From positions 62,001 to 126,000 of the forward strand of contig NZ_JAKZFD010000006.1 in NCBI RefSeq assembly GCF_022549225.1: a stretch of 64,000 nt of DNA, written 5' to 3'. The position numbers were made by a program, and so were the translations under genes. Below, piece after piece: positions 1 through 8,535 of this stretch. Position 1 is the stretch's first letter; each line of letters opens with the position of its first letter. This DNA comes from Pelomonas sp. CA6. Its GTDB lineage: Bacteria; Pseudomonadota; Gammaproteobacteria; Burkholderiales; Burkholderiaceae_C. The notes under the pieces are model-generated. The model had not been told where the DNA came from. It worked only from the letters and a program-made list of their open reading frames with translations, and ran no database searches.

Positions 1-171
1 GGCGCTGCCGCCCGGCGCGCTGCCGAACATCAGGATCAGCCAGACATGCAGCAGCAGAGCCAGCAGCAGCGCCTGATGCAGCGGCGCCGGCCGGCCCGGG
101 ATGGCGGCGCGGGACAGCGGCTGGGGCAGGGCGAGGCGGATCATGGGCTGCGGCGTGGCTGCCCGCAGCAT
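1..171 (-). CDS. Partial N-terminus of a TonB-like membrane-anchored protein
   Basis: The gene runs off the left edge, so only about 57 N-terminal residues are visible. A basic, proline-rich start is followed near residue 34 by one strongly hydrophobic stretch (ALLLALLLHVWLILMF), which looks like the single membrane anchor of TonB-like energy transducers. Two in-frame ATGs, at 171 and 144, are possible starts and neither has a clear Shine-Dalgarno sequence. It lies 48 bases downstream of the YitT gene on the same strand. The TonB assignment rests only on this short N-terminus and is tentative. Confidence 0.4.
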   Translation of the reverse strand, partial: MLRAATPQPMIRLALPQPLSRAAIPGRPAPLHQALLLALLLHVWLILMFGSAPGGSA

Positions 172-219
172 AGCGGCTGTGGGCCCATGGGCCGGCCCCG
201 GGGCAGCCCTGGGCCTGGA

Positions 220-849
220 TCAGAGCGCGGTGTAGCGGCCGGGTCGGTGGTTGATCGCCAGCGCCGCATTCATCGCCAGCATGCCCAGCAGCGACAGCCC
301 GATGCGCTCCGGTGCGACAAAGGCGGCGGAGGCCAGCAGGATGCAGCCGTCCAGCACCGCCTGCACGATGCCGGCGCGCCAGCCTTTTTTCTCCTGCAGC
401 CACAGCACCAGCACGTTCAGGCCGCCCAGGCTGGCGCGGTGGCGGAACAGGATCAGCATGCCGGCCCCGATCAGCAGGCCGCCGGCCACGGCGCCGAACA
501 GCGGATGCAGCCGACCGAACTGCAGCCATTGCGGCAGCAGCTCCGACAGCGTGGACATCAGCGTGATCGCGGCAATGGTCTTGAGCGTGAAAGCCAGCCC
601 GAGGCGCCGGTAGGCCAGCCAGTAGAAGGGCAGGTTGAGGCAGAAGAACAGGGCCCCGAAGGGCCAGCCGCCGGCATAGTGCAGCAGGAACGCAATGCCC
701 ACGGTGCCGCCGGTCAGCATGCCCAACTGCTTGAACATCGCCACGCCCAGGGCGACGAACAGGCTGCCGGTCAGCAGGGCCTGCAGGTCCTCGAACAGGC
801 TGTGCCGGAACACGCGCGACGCGTGCTTGAGCGCGACATGGCCGTTCAT
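220..849 (-). CDS. YitT family membrane protein
   Basis: This 209-residue protein is almost entirely hydrophobic, with about five predicted membrane helices and Gly-rich turns (GGTVGIAFLLHYAGG, AGGLLIGAGM). That is the pattern of the YitT/DUF161 family of inner-membrane proteins. The C-terminal cytosolic DUF2179 domain of Bacillus YitT is absent, as is usual for proteobacterial members. The ATG at 849 overlaps the TGA of the upstream DUF2788 gene in an ATGA, so translational coupling is likely. The family has no well-established substrate. Confidence 0.85.
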   Translation of the reverse strand: MNGHVALKHASRVFRHSLFEDLQALLTGSLFVALGVAMFKQLGMLTGGTVGIAFLLHYAGGWPFGALFFCLNLPFYWLAYRRLGLAFTLKTIAAITLMSTLSELLPQWLQFGRLHPLFGAVAGGLLIGAGMLILFRHRASLGGLNVLVLWLQEKKGWRAGIVQAVLDGCILLASAAFVAPERIGLSLLGMLAMNAALAINHRPGRYTAL

Positions 850-1064
850 TCGCCCACGCCCGCCAGGAAGTACTTGATCACGCCCTTGGCCGCGAAGCCC
901 AGCAGCCCGAAGCCCAGGCCCAGCAGCAGGATGAAGGTGCCGAAGCGGCCCGCCTTGGACTCGCGCGCCAGCTGCAGGATGATGAACAGCATGTAGAGCA
1001 TGAAGGCGGTAACGCCCACGCTCAGGCCGAACTGAGCGATCTGCTCCTCGGAATACCCGAACAA
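846..1064 (-). CDS. DUF2788 small membrane protein
   Basis: This 72-residue protein starts with FGYSEEQIAQFGLSVGV and has two hydrophobic helices separated by the basic segment RESKAGRFGTF. This is the signature of the DUF2788 family. I chose the TTG start at 1064 because a GGAGA ribosome-binding site lies just upstream and family members begin at this FGYSEEQ segment. A longer reading from 1127 would add an arginine-rich extension overlapping the DUF2189 gene and is unlikely. Its last four bases overlap the YitT start. Function is unknown. Confidence 0.8.
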   Translation of the reverse strand: MFGYSEEQIAQFGLSVGVTAFMLYMLFIILQLARESKAGRFGTFILLLGLGFGLLGFAAKGVIKYFLAGVGE

Positions 1065-1083
1065 CTTACTTCTCCATTGCCGC

Positions 1084-1878
1084 TCAGTGCTCGCCCTGGG
1101 GGCGGCGCACCAGGTCGCGGTAGGCATGCCAGCTGGCGTGACCCAGCAGGGGCAGCACCAGCACCAGCCCCAGCATGAAGGTGGCCATGCCCAGCAGGGT
1201 CAGGGCCATGATGAGAAAGGCCCACAGCGCGATCGGCGCGGGATGCTCCATCACGACGCGCCAGCTCGCGAACACCGCGGCCAGCACGCGCATGCGCTGC
1301 TCCATCAGCAGCGGCACCGCGACGACGGTGGAGGCAAACACCGGCGCGGCCAGCAGCGCGCCCAATGCCAGCCAGACCTCGAACAGATAGCCTTCGGGCG
1401 CCAGCACCACGCGGCGCAGGAAGTCGGCCGGCGTGCTGATGTGGCCCGGCGCATAGGCCGTGATCAGCGCCGCCGACACCAGCACCCAGCCGGTTCCGGC
1501 CAACGCCAGCAGCAGGCCGAACTTGACCAACTGGCCGTTGCGCGGCCACCAGGCCTGGGCGACGGTGCCTAGGTCCGGACGCCGGCCCAGCTCCAGCGCA
1601 TGGCTCAGCGCATAAAAGCCGGTGGCCAGGATGGGCGCGACCAGCAGGAAGCCGCTGAAGGCCCCGGCCAGCAGCCAGAAGCGGTCGCGCGCCAGGGTCA
1701 GGATCAGGCTGCCGATCAGCGCCAGCCCCAGGCCTTGCAGCAGCGAGGGCAGCGGGCAGCGCCAAAGGTCGCGCCAGCCCATGGCCAGCCAGGCCAGGGG
1801 CCGCAGCGGCGGCACCGGCCGCACGCCGAAACGGCGCGATTCATGGAGGGCTTGGCGGGTGTAGGGCATTGGTCGCAT
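1084..1878 (-). CDS. DUF2189 family integral membrane protein
   Basis: This 264-residue protein has about six hydrophobic segments and an N-terminal cytoplasmic arm containing RPLAWLAMGWRDLWRCP, which is typical of DUF2189 (cytochrome-oxidase-subunit-I-associated) membrane proteins. A second ATG three codons in, at 1869, is an equally possible start. It is the first gene of a minus-strand group with DUF2788 and YitT; only 19 bases separate it from the DUF2788 start. Homologues sit in many Burkholderiales and Rhizobiales genomes without an assigned biochemical role. Confidence 0.8.
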   Translation of the reverse strand: MRPMPYTRQALHESRRFGVRPVPPLRPLAWLAMGWRDLWRCPLPSLLQGLGLALIGSLILTLARDRFWLLAGAFSGFLLVAPILATGFYALSHALELGRRPDLGTVAQAWWPRNGQLVKFGLLLALAGTGWVLVSAALITAYAPGHISTPADFLRRVVLAPEGYLFEVWLALGALLAAPVFASTVVAVPLLMEQRMRVLAAVFASWRVVMEHPAPIALWAFLIMALTLLGMATFMLGLVLVLPLLGHASWHAYRDLVRRPQGEH

Positions 1879-1985
1879 GCTGCCACGATAGCGCGCGATG
1901 CGAATTGATGCCTATCAATTGCGCGAAATACAACCGCGATGGGCGGCTGCGGCGAGGGCTCGGGCGCCGTGACGGAGCGGAGGGG

Positions 1986-2756
1986 TCAGCGGCTGGCGCG
2001 CTCGACCAGGCTGGCGTCGATGGCGCCCAGGTCGGCACGGCGCGCGCCGGTGAAGCGCTTGGCCCAGTAGCTTTCGCGCATGTCCTCGACCCGCACGGCG
2101 CTGCCGGTGCGGGGCGCATGGATGAACTTGCCCTCGCCGACGTAGATGCCCACGTGGGAGAAGGTGCGGCGCATGGTGTTGAAGAACACCAGGTCGCCGG
2201 GCTTGAGTTCTTCGCGCTGGATGGGCACCAGGCTGGACAGCCGGGCCTGCTCGTCGGCGCGGTGGGGCAGCACCAGCCCCAGGCTCATTTCGAAGATGTG
2301 GCGCGTGAAGCCGCTGCAATCGAAGCCGTTGTCTTGCGAATTGCCGCCCCGCTTGTAGGGGACGCCGAGGAAGTTCATCGCCGACAGCACCAGATCGGAC
2401 GCCTTGTCGCGCACCTGGCTGAGCATGCCGCTGCCACTGTTGCCCAGCAGGCCTTTTTCCTGCAGGAAGCGGCTCACCGCATCACCGGCGTTGCCGGTAC
2501 CGGCCGCGGCCGGCACTTGAGCGCTCGGCGGGGTCGCGGTCGGGCTTGCGGGGGCCGCGGCCGCCTGGCTGAGACTCTGCCCGTAGGCGCCCATCATGGT
2601 GCCGGGCGGCGGCTTCAGGGCCGGCGTGGCGGCGGGAGCGGACTGGGCCTGCACCGCGCCCACGCAGGCCATCGCCAGCACCGTCGCGCAGGCCAGGGGC
2701 CGGCACAGGCGGGGGAGCGATTTCGCGGGGGACGAAGTGAGGCGGGATTCGGTCAT
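1986..2756 (-). CDS. Secreted NlpC/P60 (C40) peptidoglycan hydrolase
   Basis: This 256-residue protein has a signal peptide (hydrophobic core near residues 20-35, AQA-type cleavage), a low-complexity Ala/Pro linker to about residue 95, and a C-terminal NlpC/P60 domain. The catalytic Cys147 lies in DCSGF, His201 in SHVGIY, and the third polar residue is His213 in FIHAPRTG. Such enzymes cut the gamma-D-Glu-diaminopimelate link in cell-wall stem peptides in the periplasm. It is transcribed away from the propionate-CoA ligase across a 342-base gap. The precise substrate is not shown by sequence. Confidence 0.9.
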   Translation of the reverse strand: MTESRLTSSPAKSLPRLCRPLACATVLAMACVGAVQAQSAPAATPALKPPPGTMMGAYGQSLSQAAAAPASPTATPPSAQVPAAAGTGNAGDAVSRFLQEKGLLGNSGSGMLSQVRDKASDLVLSAMNFLGVPYKRGGNSQDNGFDCSGFTRHIFEMSLGLVLPHRADEQARLSSLVPIQREELKPGDLVFFNTMRRTFSHVGIYVGEGKFIHAPRTGSAVRVEDMRESYWAKRFTGARRADLGAIDASLVERASR

Positions 2757-2771
2757 GGTGATCGGCGCGCA

Positions 2772-2800
2772 GCTTAAGAAGCCGGGCCAAGGGCTGTCAA
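2772..2800 (-). promoter_or_regulatory. Candidate sigma-70 promoter of the NlpC/P60 gene
   Basis: On the minus strand a perfect -35 hexamer TTGACA (2800-2795) is followed after 18 bases by TAAGCT, a weak -10 match. It sits about 20-45 bases upstream of the start codon. The -35 is convincing and the -10 is not. Confidence 0.35.
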
Positions 2801-2862
2801 GGGAAGTCTCGAATGGATACGTGTTTGTCCGAGGTCTGAGTCGACGGACGGTCCACGGTACT

Positions 2863-2877
2863 CCCTAGAACCTAGGG
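2863..2877. promoter_or_regulatory. Perfect inverted repeat, possible operator
   Basis: CCCTAG-AAC-CTAGGG is a 15-base perfect dyad roughly in the middle of the divergent region, about 220 bases before the ligase start. It has no T-run and so is not a terminator. Its symmetry suits a dimeric repressor, but no regulator gene lies beside it. Confidence 0.4.
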
Positions 2878-3098
2878 TTTCCACGGAACGAATGCTGGGT
2901 CCGTATTGGACCACAGAAGCGCGCCGCGTCCTGTGCCGGAATGCGCGGTTTTTTGCGGTGCAGCAAATGCCGCAGTGCTCGGCTCGGAGGGTCAGACTGC
3001 TGTCAGGGCCTCTGTATGAAATCAATCCACCCCTCGATCCATAAAGAAGCGCAGGGCCCCGGCGTCCTGGGGCCCCTGCCAATGCCAGGAGACATGCC

Positions 3099-5027
3099 AT
3101 GGTTGCCGCCGCCTATCAGGCCTTCTATCAACAGTCGCTGGACCAGCCCGACGCGTTCTGGCGCGAGCAGGCGGCACTGGTCGACTGGCAGCAGCCTTTC
3201 GAGCAGGTCTGCGACTTTTCGCGCCCCCCGTTCGCGCGCTGGTTCGTTGGCGGGCGCACCAATCTGTGCCACAACGCGGTGGACCGCCACGCCAGCCAGC
3301 GGCCCGACGCGGCGGCGCTGATCTGGGTCTCCACCGAGACCGGGCAGAAACGGGTGTACAGCTTCGCGCAATTGCAGCGCGAGGTGGAAACCCTGGCCGC
3401 CATCCTGCGCGCCCAGGGCGTCCAGCAGGGCGATCGGGTGCAGATCTACATGCCCATGATCCCGGAGGCGGCGTTCGCGATGCTGGCCTGCGCCCGCATC
3501 GGGGCCATCCACTCGGTGGTCTTCGGCGGCTTCGCCAGCCATGCGCTGGCCAGCCGCATCGACGACGCGACGCCGCGCCTGATCGTCAGCGCCGACGCGG
3601 GCAGCCGCGGCGGCAAGGTCGTGCCCTACAAGCCGCTGCTGGACGAGGCCATCCAGCTGGCCCAGCACAAGCCCGAGAAGGTGCTGATGGTGGACCGCGG
3701 CCTGGCGCCGTTCGAGCGCGTGGCCGGGCGCGACCTGGACTACGCCGCGCTGCGCCAGGCGCATGGCGGCGAGCGGGTGGACTGCGTCTGGCTGGAGTCC
3801 AGCACGCCCAGCTACACGCTCTACACCAGCGGCACCACCGGCAAGCCCAAGGGTGTGCAGCGCGACGTGGGCGGCTACTGCGTCGCGCTGGCCGCGAGCA
3901 TGAAGCACATCTTCGGCGGCCATGCGGGCGAGACTTTTTTCTCCACCAGCGACATCGGCTGGGTGGTCGGCCACAGCTACATCATCTACGGGCCGCTGAT
4001 CGCCGGCATGGCGACGCTGATGTACGAGGGCCTGCCGGTGCTCAGCGGGCGCGGGGCGTCGGCCGAGCCGGACGCCGGGATCTGGTGGCAGCTGGTCGAG
4101 AAGTACAAGGTCACGGTGATGTTCAGCGCGCCGACCGCGATCCGCGTGCTGAAGAAGCACGACGCGGCCTTCCTGACGCGCCACGACCTGAGCTCGCTGC
4201 GCACGCTGTTCCTGGCTGGCGAGCCGCTGGACGAGCCCACCGCGCGCTGGATCGCCGAGGGCCTGAACAAGCCCATCCTGGACAACTACTGGCAGACCGA
4301 GACGGGCTGGCCCATCCTGACACTGGCGCGCGGCGTGGCCGATGACAGCCCCAAGTTCGGCTCACCGGGCGTGCCCATGTATGGCTACCGCGTCAAGTTG
4401 CTGGACGAGGCCACCGGCGAGGAGCTGCACGGCGCGCACCAGAAGGGCCTGCTGGCCATCGAGGGGCCGCTGCCCCCGGGCTGCATGCAGACCGTCTGGC
4501 GCGACGACGAGCGCTTCGTGCGCACCTACTGGAACGGCATCCCCGGCAAGCAGGTCTATTCCACCTTCGACTGGGCCATGCGCGACGAGGATGGCTTCTA
4601 CTTCATCCTCGGCCGCAGCGACGACGTGATCAACGTCGCCGGCCATCGCCTGGGCACGCGCGAGATCGAAGAGTGCATCTCCGGCCATCCGGCGGTGGCC
4701 GAGGTGGCGGTGGTGGGCGTGGCCGATGCGCTGAAGGGGCAGGTGGCGCTGGCCTTCGCGGTGCTGCGCGACCCCGCCAGGGCGGCGACGCCCGAACAGG
4801 CCCAGGCGCTGGAAGGCGAGATCCTGAAGAAGGTCGACGCCGAACTGGGCGCGGTGGCGCGCCCCGCGCGGGTGCGGCTGGTCACGGCCCTGCCCAAGAC
4901 GCGTTCCGGCAAGCTGCTGCGCCGGGCGCTGCAGGCGGTCAGCGAAGGACGCGATCCGGGTGACCTGTCCACCATCGAGGATCCCAGCGCGCTGGAGCAG
5001 ATTCGCGCGGCACTGGGCCGGACCTGA
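3099..5027 (+). CDS. prpE: Propionate--CoA ligase (PrpE-type AMP-forming synthetase)
   Basis: This 642-residue enzyme activates propionate to propionyl-CoA using ATP and CoA. The AMP-binding P-loop TSGTTGKPKG is at residues 243-252 and is followed by VQRDVGG, a run typical of PrpE rather than of acetyl-CoA synthetase. The ANL A8 region appears as GRSDDVINVAGHRLGTREIEE, and the catalytic lysine is K605 in TRSGKLLRRAL. The length fits the family. The start has AGGAG seven bases upstream. No prpBCD genes are nearby, so it may serve general short-chain acyl activation. Acetate could be a secondary substrate. Confidence 0.9.
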   Translation: MVAAAYQAFYQQSLDQPDAFWREQAALVDWQQPFEQVCDFSRPPFARWFVGGRTNLCHNAVDRHASQRPDAAALIWVSTETGQKRVYSFAQLQREVETLAAILRAQGVQQGDRVQIYMPMIPEAAFAMLACARIGAIHSVVFGGFASHALASRIDDATPRLIVSADAGSRGGKVVPYKPLLDEAIQLAQHKPEKVLMVDRGLAPFERVAGRDLDYAALRQAHGGERVDCVWLESSTPSYTLYTSGTTGKPKGVQRDVGGYCVALAASMKHIFGGHAGETFFSTSDIGWVVGHSYIIYGPLIAGMATLMYEGLPVLSGRGASAEPDAGIWWQLVEKYKVTVMFSAPTAIRVLKKHDAAFLTRHDLSSLRTLFLAGEPLDEPTARWIAEGLNKPILDNYWQTETGWPILTLARGVADDSPKFGSPGVPMYGYRVKLLDEATGEELHGAHQKGLLAIEGPLPPGCMQTVWRDDERFVRTYWNGIPGKQVYSTFDWAMRDEDGFYFILGRSDDVINVAGHRLGTREIEECISGHPAVAEVAVVGVADALKGQVALAFAVLRDPARAATPEQAQALEGEILKKVDAELGAVARPARVRLVTALPKTRSGKLLRRALQAVSEGRDPGDLSTIEDPSALEQIRAALGRT

Positions 5028-5107
5028 GGCGATTGATCGACCTCTGACATCGTTGCCGCGCCACAATCCCCTCGCCGCGGCGCCGTTGCCGCGATGGAGG
5101 TAAGACC

Positions 5108-5563
5108 ATGGGGCTGTTGGATTCGATGCTGGGCGCCGCCCAGCAGGCCTTGAGTGGCCAGGCGGGCGCCGGTGGCGCCGACTGGGTGGGCTTGATCGCC
5201 GGGCTGCTGTCCAGCCAGGGGCAGGGCGGCGGCGTGGCCGGCGGGCTGGGCGCGCTGCTGCAGCAGCTGGAGTCGGCGGGGCTGGGCGAGCAGGTCCGGT
5301 CCTGGGTGTCCACGGGCGCCAATCTGCCGGTGTCGGCGGATCAATTGGGCGCGGCGCTGGGTGGCCATGGCGGTTTGCTGGGCCAGTTGGCGCAGCAGGC
5401 CGGCGTGTCGCCGGGCGAGGCCAGCACCCAGCTGAGCCAGTGGTTGCCGCAGATCGTCGATCGGCTCACGCCTCAGGGCCAATTGCCCCAGGGCGACCCG
5501 GGCCTGGACGGGCTGTTGGGCCAATTGAGCCAACTGGGCGGCTTGCTGGGCCAGAGCCGCTGA
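5108..5563 (+). CDS. YidB-like DUF937 protein
   Basis: This 151-residue, Gly/Gln/Leu-rich protein begins MGLLDSMLG and contains VSADQLGAALG and AGVSPGEASTQLSQWLPQIVD, the hallmark segments of the YidB/DUF937 family. The N-terminal half is a low-complexity Gly/Leu/Gln region, and no signal peptide is evident. A GGAGGTAAG ribosome-binding site precedes the ATG. It follows the ligase by 80 bases and may or may not be cotranscribed. The family has no firm molecular function. Confidence 0.8.
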   Translation: MGLLDSMLGAAQQALSGQAGAGGADWVGLIAGLLSSQGQGGGVAGGLGALLQQLESAGLGEQVRSWVSTGANLPVSADQLGAALGGHGGLLGQLAQQAGVSPGEASTQLSQWLPQIVDRLTPQGQLPQGDPGLDGLLGQLSQLGGLLGQSR

Positions 5564-5600
5564 GCCGCCAATCCCGCGCGGCGACGCGAGGCCGGGGTAC

Positions 5601-6449
5601 TCAGCCGCCCCGCAGCATCTGCCAGTCCTGTGCGATGTAGTGCAGCACCGCGTCCTCGTGATGGGGGCCGATGATGCGGTGCGCCGCTCGTTTGACGTCG
5701 TCGCTGGCGTTGGCCACGGCGATGGCGTGGTGCGCGGCGCGCAGCATGGGCAGGTCGTTCACCTGGTCGCCGAACACGACCAGCTCGCGGCCCAGCAGGC
5801 CGTAGCGCTGCGCCAGGGAAGCGATCGCCTGGTCCTTGCTGGCGCGGCGGTCGTGCACGTTGAGCCAGGGCCAGCCGGGCATGTAGATGTCGTCGGCGAG
5901 GTGGGTGATCACCTGGTCGCCGAACTGCGCCTCGATCTCGGCCTGCAGGGCCCGCAGCGGCCCGGCCGCGTCGACCACCAGCAAGGTGACCACCGGATCG
6001 CGCAGTTCGTCCTGCATGCGCTCGGTGCGGCGCAGCCGCGGATCGGCCTGGCGCTCGCGCTCGTCGACGAAGCGCTGCTGGCCCTCGTTGCTGACGGTCT
6101 GCCAGAACAGCTGGTCGCCCGACGGACCATGCGTGGCGACGAAGGGCATCAGCCCGTGCCGTCGCACCAGCGCGAAGATGGCCTGCCCCAGCGCCGGTTC
6201 CATCGCATTGACCAGCTCGTAGCGTCCGCTGGTGAGGTCGGCGATGTAGGCGCCGTTGGACGAGACCACCGGCAGCCGGATCGGCAGCCCCTCCAGGATG
6301 CGGCGCATGGACACCACGTTGCGGGCGCTGGCCACCGTGAAGGGCAGGCCCTCCAGCAGCAGCTCGGTCAGCCCGCTGCGGGTGCGCGAGGACAGCTGGG
6401 CCTGCGGGTCCAGCAGGGTGCCGTCCAGGTCCGAAACATAGAAGCGCAT
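5601..6449 (-). CDS. Cof-type HAD-IIB family sugar/nucleotide phosphatase
   Basis: This 282-residue protein shows HAD motif I as SDLDGTLLD (nucleophile Asp7, acid Asp9) and motif IV as VFGDQVNDLPML near residue 220. A large C2B cap lies between them, which defines the Cof/HAD-IIB subfamily. It begins 34 bases after the PhoH stop on the same strand, so the two are likely cotranscribed. Substrates of this group (sugar phosphates, FMN, phosphorylated pyrimidines) cannot be told apart from sequence. Confidence 0.88.
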   Translation of the reverse strand: MRFYVSDLDGTLLDPQAQLSSRTRSGLTELLLEGLPFTVASARNVVSMRRILEGLPIRLPVVSSNGAYIADLTSGRYELVNAMEPALGQAIFALVRRHGLMPFVATHGPSGDQLFWQTVSNEGQQRFVDERERQADPRLRRTERMQDELRDPVVTLLVVDAAGPLRALQAEIEAQFGDQVITHLADDIYMPGWPWLNVHDRRASKDQAIASLAQRYGLLGRELVVFGDQVNDLPMLRAAHHAIAVANASDDVKRAAHRIIGPHHEDAVLHYIAQDWQMLRGG

Positions 6450-6483
6450 GGGCGTCAGCCGGCGGCGTGGCGGCGCGCCCGGG

Positions 6484-8238
6484 TCACAGCACCTCGGACG
6501 CGAAGTCCGCCAGGCGCGAGCGTTCGCCGCGCGCCAGGGTCACGTGGCCGCTGTGGGCCCAGCCCTTGAACTTGTCGACCGCATAGGTCAGGCCCGAGCT
6601 GCCTTCGGTCAGATAGGGCGTGTCGATCTGCGCCAGGTTGCCCAGGCAGACGATCTTGGTGCCCGGACCGGCGCGGGTGATCAGCGTTTTCATCTGCTTG
6701 GGCGTCAGGTTCTGCGCCTCGTCGATGATCACGTACTTGTTCAGGAAGGTGCGCCCGCGCATGAAGTTCAGGCTCTTGATCTTGATCTTGCTGCGCACCA
6801 GGTCGTTGGTGGCGGCGCGGCCCCATTCGCCGGCGCTGTTGTCGCTGCGCGCCAGCACCTCTAGGTTGTCGTCCAGCGCGCCCATCCAGGGGCCCATCTT
6901 CTCCTCCTCGGTGCCGGGGAGGAAGCCGATGTCCTCGCCCACCGGCACGGTGACGCGGGTGACGATGATCTCGCTGTAGCGGCGCTCGTCCAACACCTGC
7001 GACAGCCCGGCGGCCAGGGTCATCAGCGTCTTGCCGGTGCCGGCCGAGCCGGTCAGCGTGACGAAGTCGCAGTCCGGGTCCATCAGCAGGTTGAGCGCGA
7101 AGTTCTGTTCGCGGTTGCGCGCCGCGACGCCCCAGACGGCGTTCTTCTGGTGGCCGTAGTCCTTCAGCGTGCGCAGCACCGCGGTCTTGCCGGTGATCTC
7201 GTTGACCTTGGCATACAGCGGCGCGGCGCCGGGGGCTTCGAGATAGACCAGCTGGTTCACCAGCAGCGTGGGCACCAGCGGGCCGCTGATGCGATAGAAG
7301 GTGGTGCCGCCCTGGCTCCAGCTCTCCATGGTCTTGCCGTGGCGCTCCCAGAAGTCCGCCGGCAGGGCCTGGACGCCGGTGTACAGCAGGTCCGAGTCCT
7401 CCAGGGTCTTGTCGTTGCGGTAGTCCTCGGCCGGCAGTCCCAGCGCGCGCGCCTTGACGCGCATGTTGATGTCCTTGGACACCAGCACCACCTCGCGGCC
7501 CGGCTGCGCTTCCTTGAGCGCCTGCACCACGCCGAGGATCTGGTTGTCGGCCTTGCCCTGCGGCAGGCCCTGGGGCAGCGCGGCGTTCAGCAGCTGGGTC
7601 TGGAAGAACAACTTGCCGCCGGCCTCGCGGTGGCCGGTGCCGTCCAGCGGCAGGCCCTTGGCCATCTCCTCCAGGCTGCTGCTCTTCAGACTGGCGGCCA
7701 GGTGGTCCAGCTCGCGGCTGACCTGGCGCACGTTGCGCGCGACCTCGGTCATGCCCTTCTTGTGCCCGTCCAGTTCCTCCAGCGTGATCATGGGCAGGTA
7801 GATGTCGTGCTCCTCGAAACGGAACAGCGACATCGGGTCGTGCATCAGCACATTGGTGTCCAGCACGAAGAGCTTGGGTTCGCCGGCGGGCTGCTTGCGG
7901 GCCTTGGCGCGCGTCGCGGCCGGCTTGGCCTTGGCGGGCGTGGGTGGCGGTGCCACCAGCGCCAGCGAGGGCTGGGTGCTGCCACGCAATTCGGGCGTGG
8001 GTGCCGCGGCGACCGCGTCGCGCGGCTTGCCGCCGGCGCGTGTCCGGCCGGCCGACTTCGCGGCGCTGGCCGCGGGGGCGGCGGTGACAGCGGAGGGCAG
8101 GGCGGGGGACGCGGCGGCAACGGCGGCGGTCGCGGGAGCCTCGAGCACGGGCGGGCGTTTGCTGGGCGACAGGTTCGTCGCGAGGGCTTCGGGGTCTAGG
8201 CGGCTGGCGCGCTGGGTCGGAGGCTTGGGCAGTGGCAT
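6484..8238 (-). CDS. PIN-PhoH fusion ATPase (PhoH2/YlaK type)
   Basis: This 584-residue protein begins MPLPKPPTQRA. A disordered Ala/Pro/Lys-rich leader of about 115 residues is followed by a PIN nuclease domain (FVLDTNVLMHDP, acidic Asp127) and then a PhoH helicase-like ATPase. The ATPase carries Walker A GSAGTGKT at 397-404 and Walker B VIIDEAQN near 500. PIN-PhoH proteins act as RNA helicase/ribonuclease, often as part of toxin-antitoxin-like or RNA-decay systems. I chose the start at 8238 because an upstream extension would cross the Bcp terminator hairpins. Its position next to bcp is common in Burkholderiales. Confidence 0.88.
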   Translation of the reverse strand: MPLPKPPTQRASRLDPEALATNLSPSKRPPVLEAPATAAVAAASPALPSAVTAAPAASAAKSAGRTRAGGKPRDAVAAAPTPELRGSTQPSLALVAPPPTPAKAKPAATRAKARKQPAGEPKLFVLDTNVLMHDPMSLFRFEEHDIYLPMITLEELDGHKKGMTEVARNVRQVSRELDHLAASLKSSSLEEMAKGLPLDGTGHREAGGKLFFQTQLLNAALPQGLPQGKADNQILGVVQALKEAQPGREVVLVSKDINMRVKARALGLPAEDYRNDKTLEDSDLLYTGVQALPADFWERHGKTMESWSQGGTTFYRISGPLVPTLLVNQLVYLEAPGAAPLYAKVNEITGKTAVLRTLKDYGHQKNAVWGVAARNREQNFALNLLMDPDCDFVTLTGSAGTGKTLMTLAAGLSQVLDERRYSEIIVTRVTVPVGEDIGFLPGTEEEKMGPWMGALDDNLEVLARSDNSAGEWGRAATNDLVRSKIKIKSLNFMRGRTFLNKYVIIDEAQNLTPKQMKTLITRAGPGTKIVCLGNLAQIDTPYLTEGSSGLTYAVDKFKGWAHSGHVTLARGERSRLADFASEVL

Positions 8239-8319
8239 GTGCGAGTGAGCGAGACAGGCGGGTAAAGCCCTGGGCCCTCCATCGTGGAAGCAGGGCCGGA
8301 GGTCCTGCCCCTGCCCACA

Positions 8320-8352
8320 AAGCAAAAAGCCGCACCAGGCTCGGTGCGGCTT
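8320..8352 (-). terminator. Rho-independent terminator downstream of bcp
   Basis: A perfect 10-bp stem (arms 8327-8336 and 8343-8352, six-base loop) is followed on the minus strand by a run of five T (8328-8324). It lies between the bcp stop and the phoH start, so phoH needs its own promoter or read-through. Confidence 0.75.
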
Positions 8353-8446
8353 GCGCTGGGTGGGTTGCGATGGCACAGGGGCATGCGTCGATTATGCACA
8401 AACTGCCTTCCCGGGCCGTGAGCCATCCCCGGCCGCCGCCCGGATA

Positions 8447-8483
8447 CAACAAAGCCGGCCGCAGCGCGATGGCTGGGGCCGGC
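8447..8483 (-). terminator. Possible upstream tandem terminator hairpin for bcp
   Basis: GCCGGCC (8454-8460) pairs with GGCCGGC (8477-8483), and the minus strand continues TTTGTTG. The loop is long (16 bases) and the T-run is broken, so it is weaker than the hairpin at 8320-8352. With that hairpin it fills the 297-base gap between phoH and bcp, which holds no gene. Confidence 0.4.
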
Positions 8484-8535
8484 CTGGTGGATACTGGGCG
8501 GCTCGCGCCACCCGGTCAGCCAGAGCGCAACGGGC

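Larger units (their letters stand above)
2757..3098. other. Divergent intergenic region, NlpC hydrolase / propionate-CoA ligase
   Basis: This 342-base gene-free gap separates two divergent genes. It holds the candidate minus-strand promoter at 2772-2800, a perfect 6-bp inverted repeat at 2863-2877, and the AGGAG ribosome-binding site of the ligase at 3087-3091. No RNA gene or small ORF with a good start is apparent. It has more AT-rich patches than its surroundings. Confidence 0.5.

Noticed and set aside
7845-8240. Separate gene in the Ala/Pro-rich leader of PhoH
   Set aside because: The leader is in frame with the PIN domain and has no stop; opposite-strand frames have no start site or domain.
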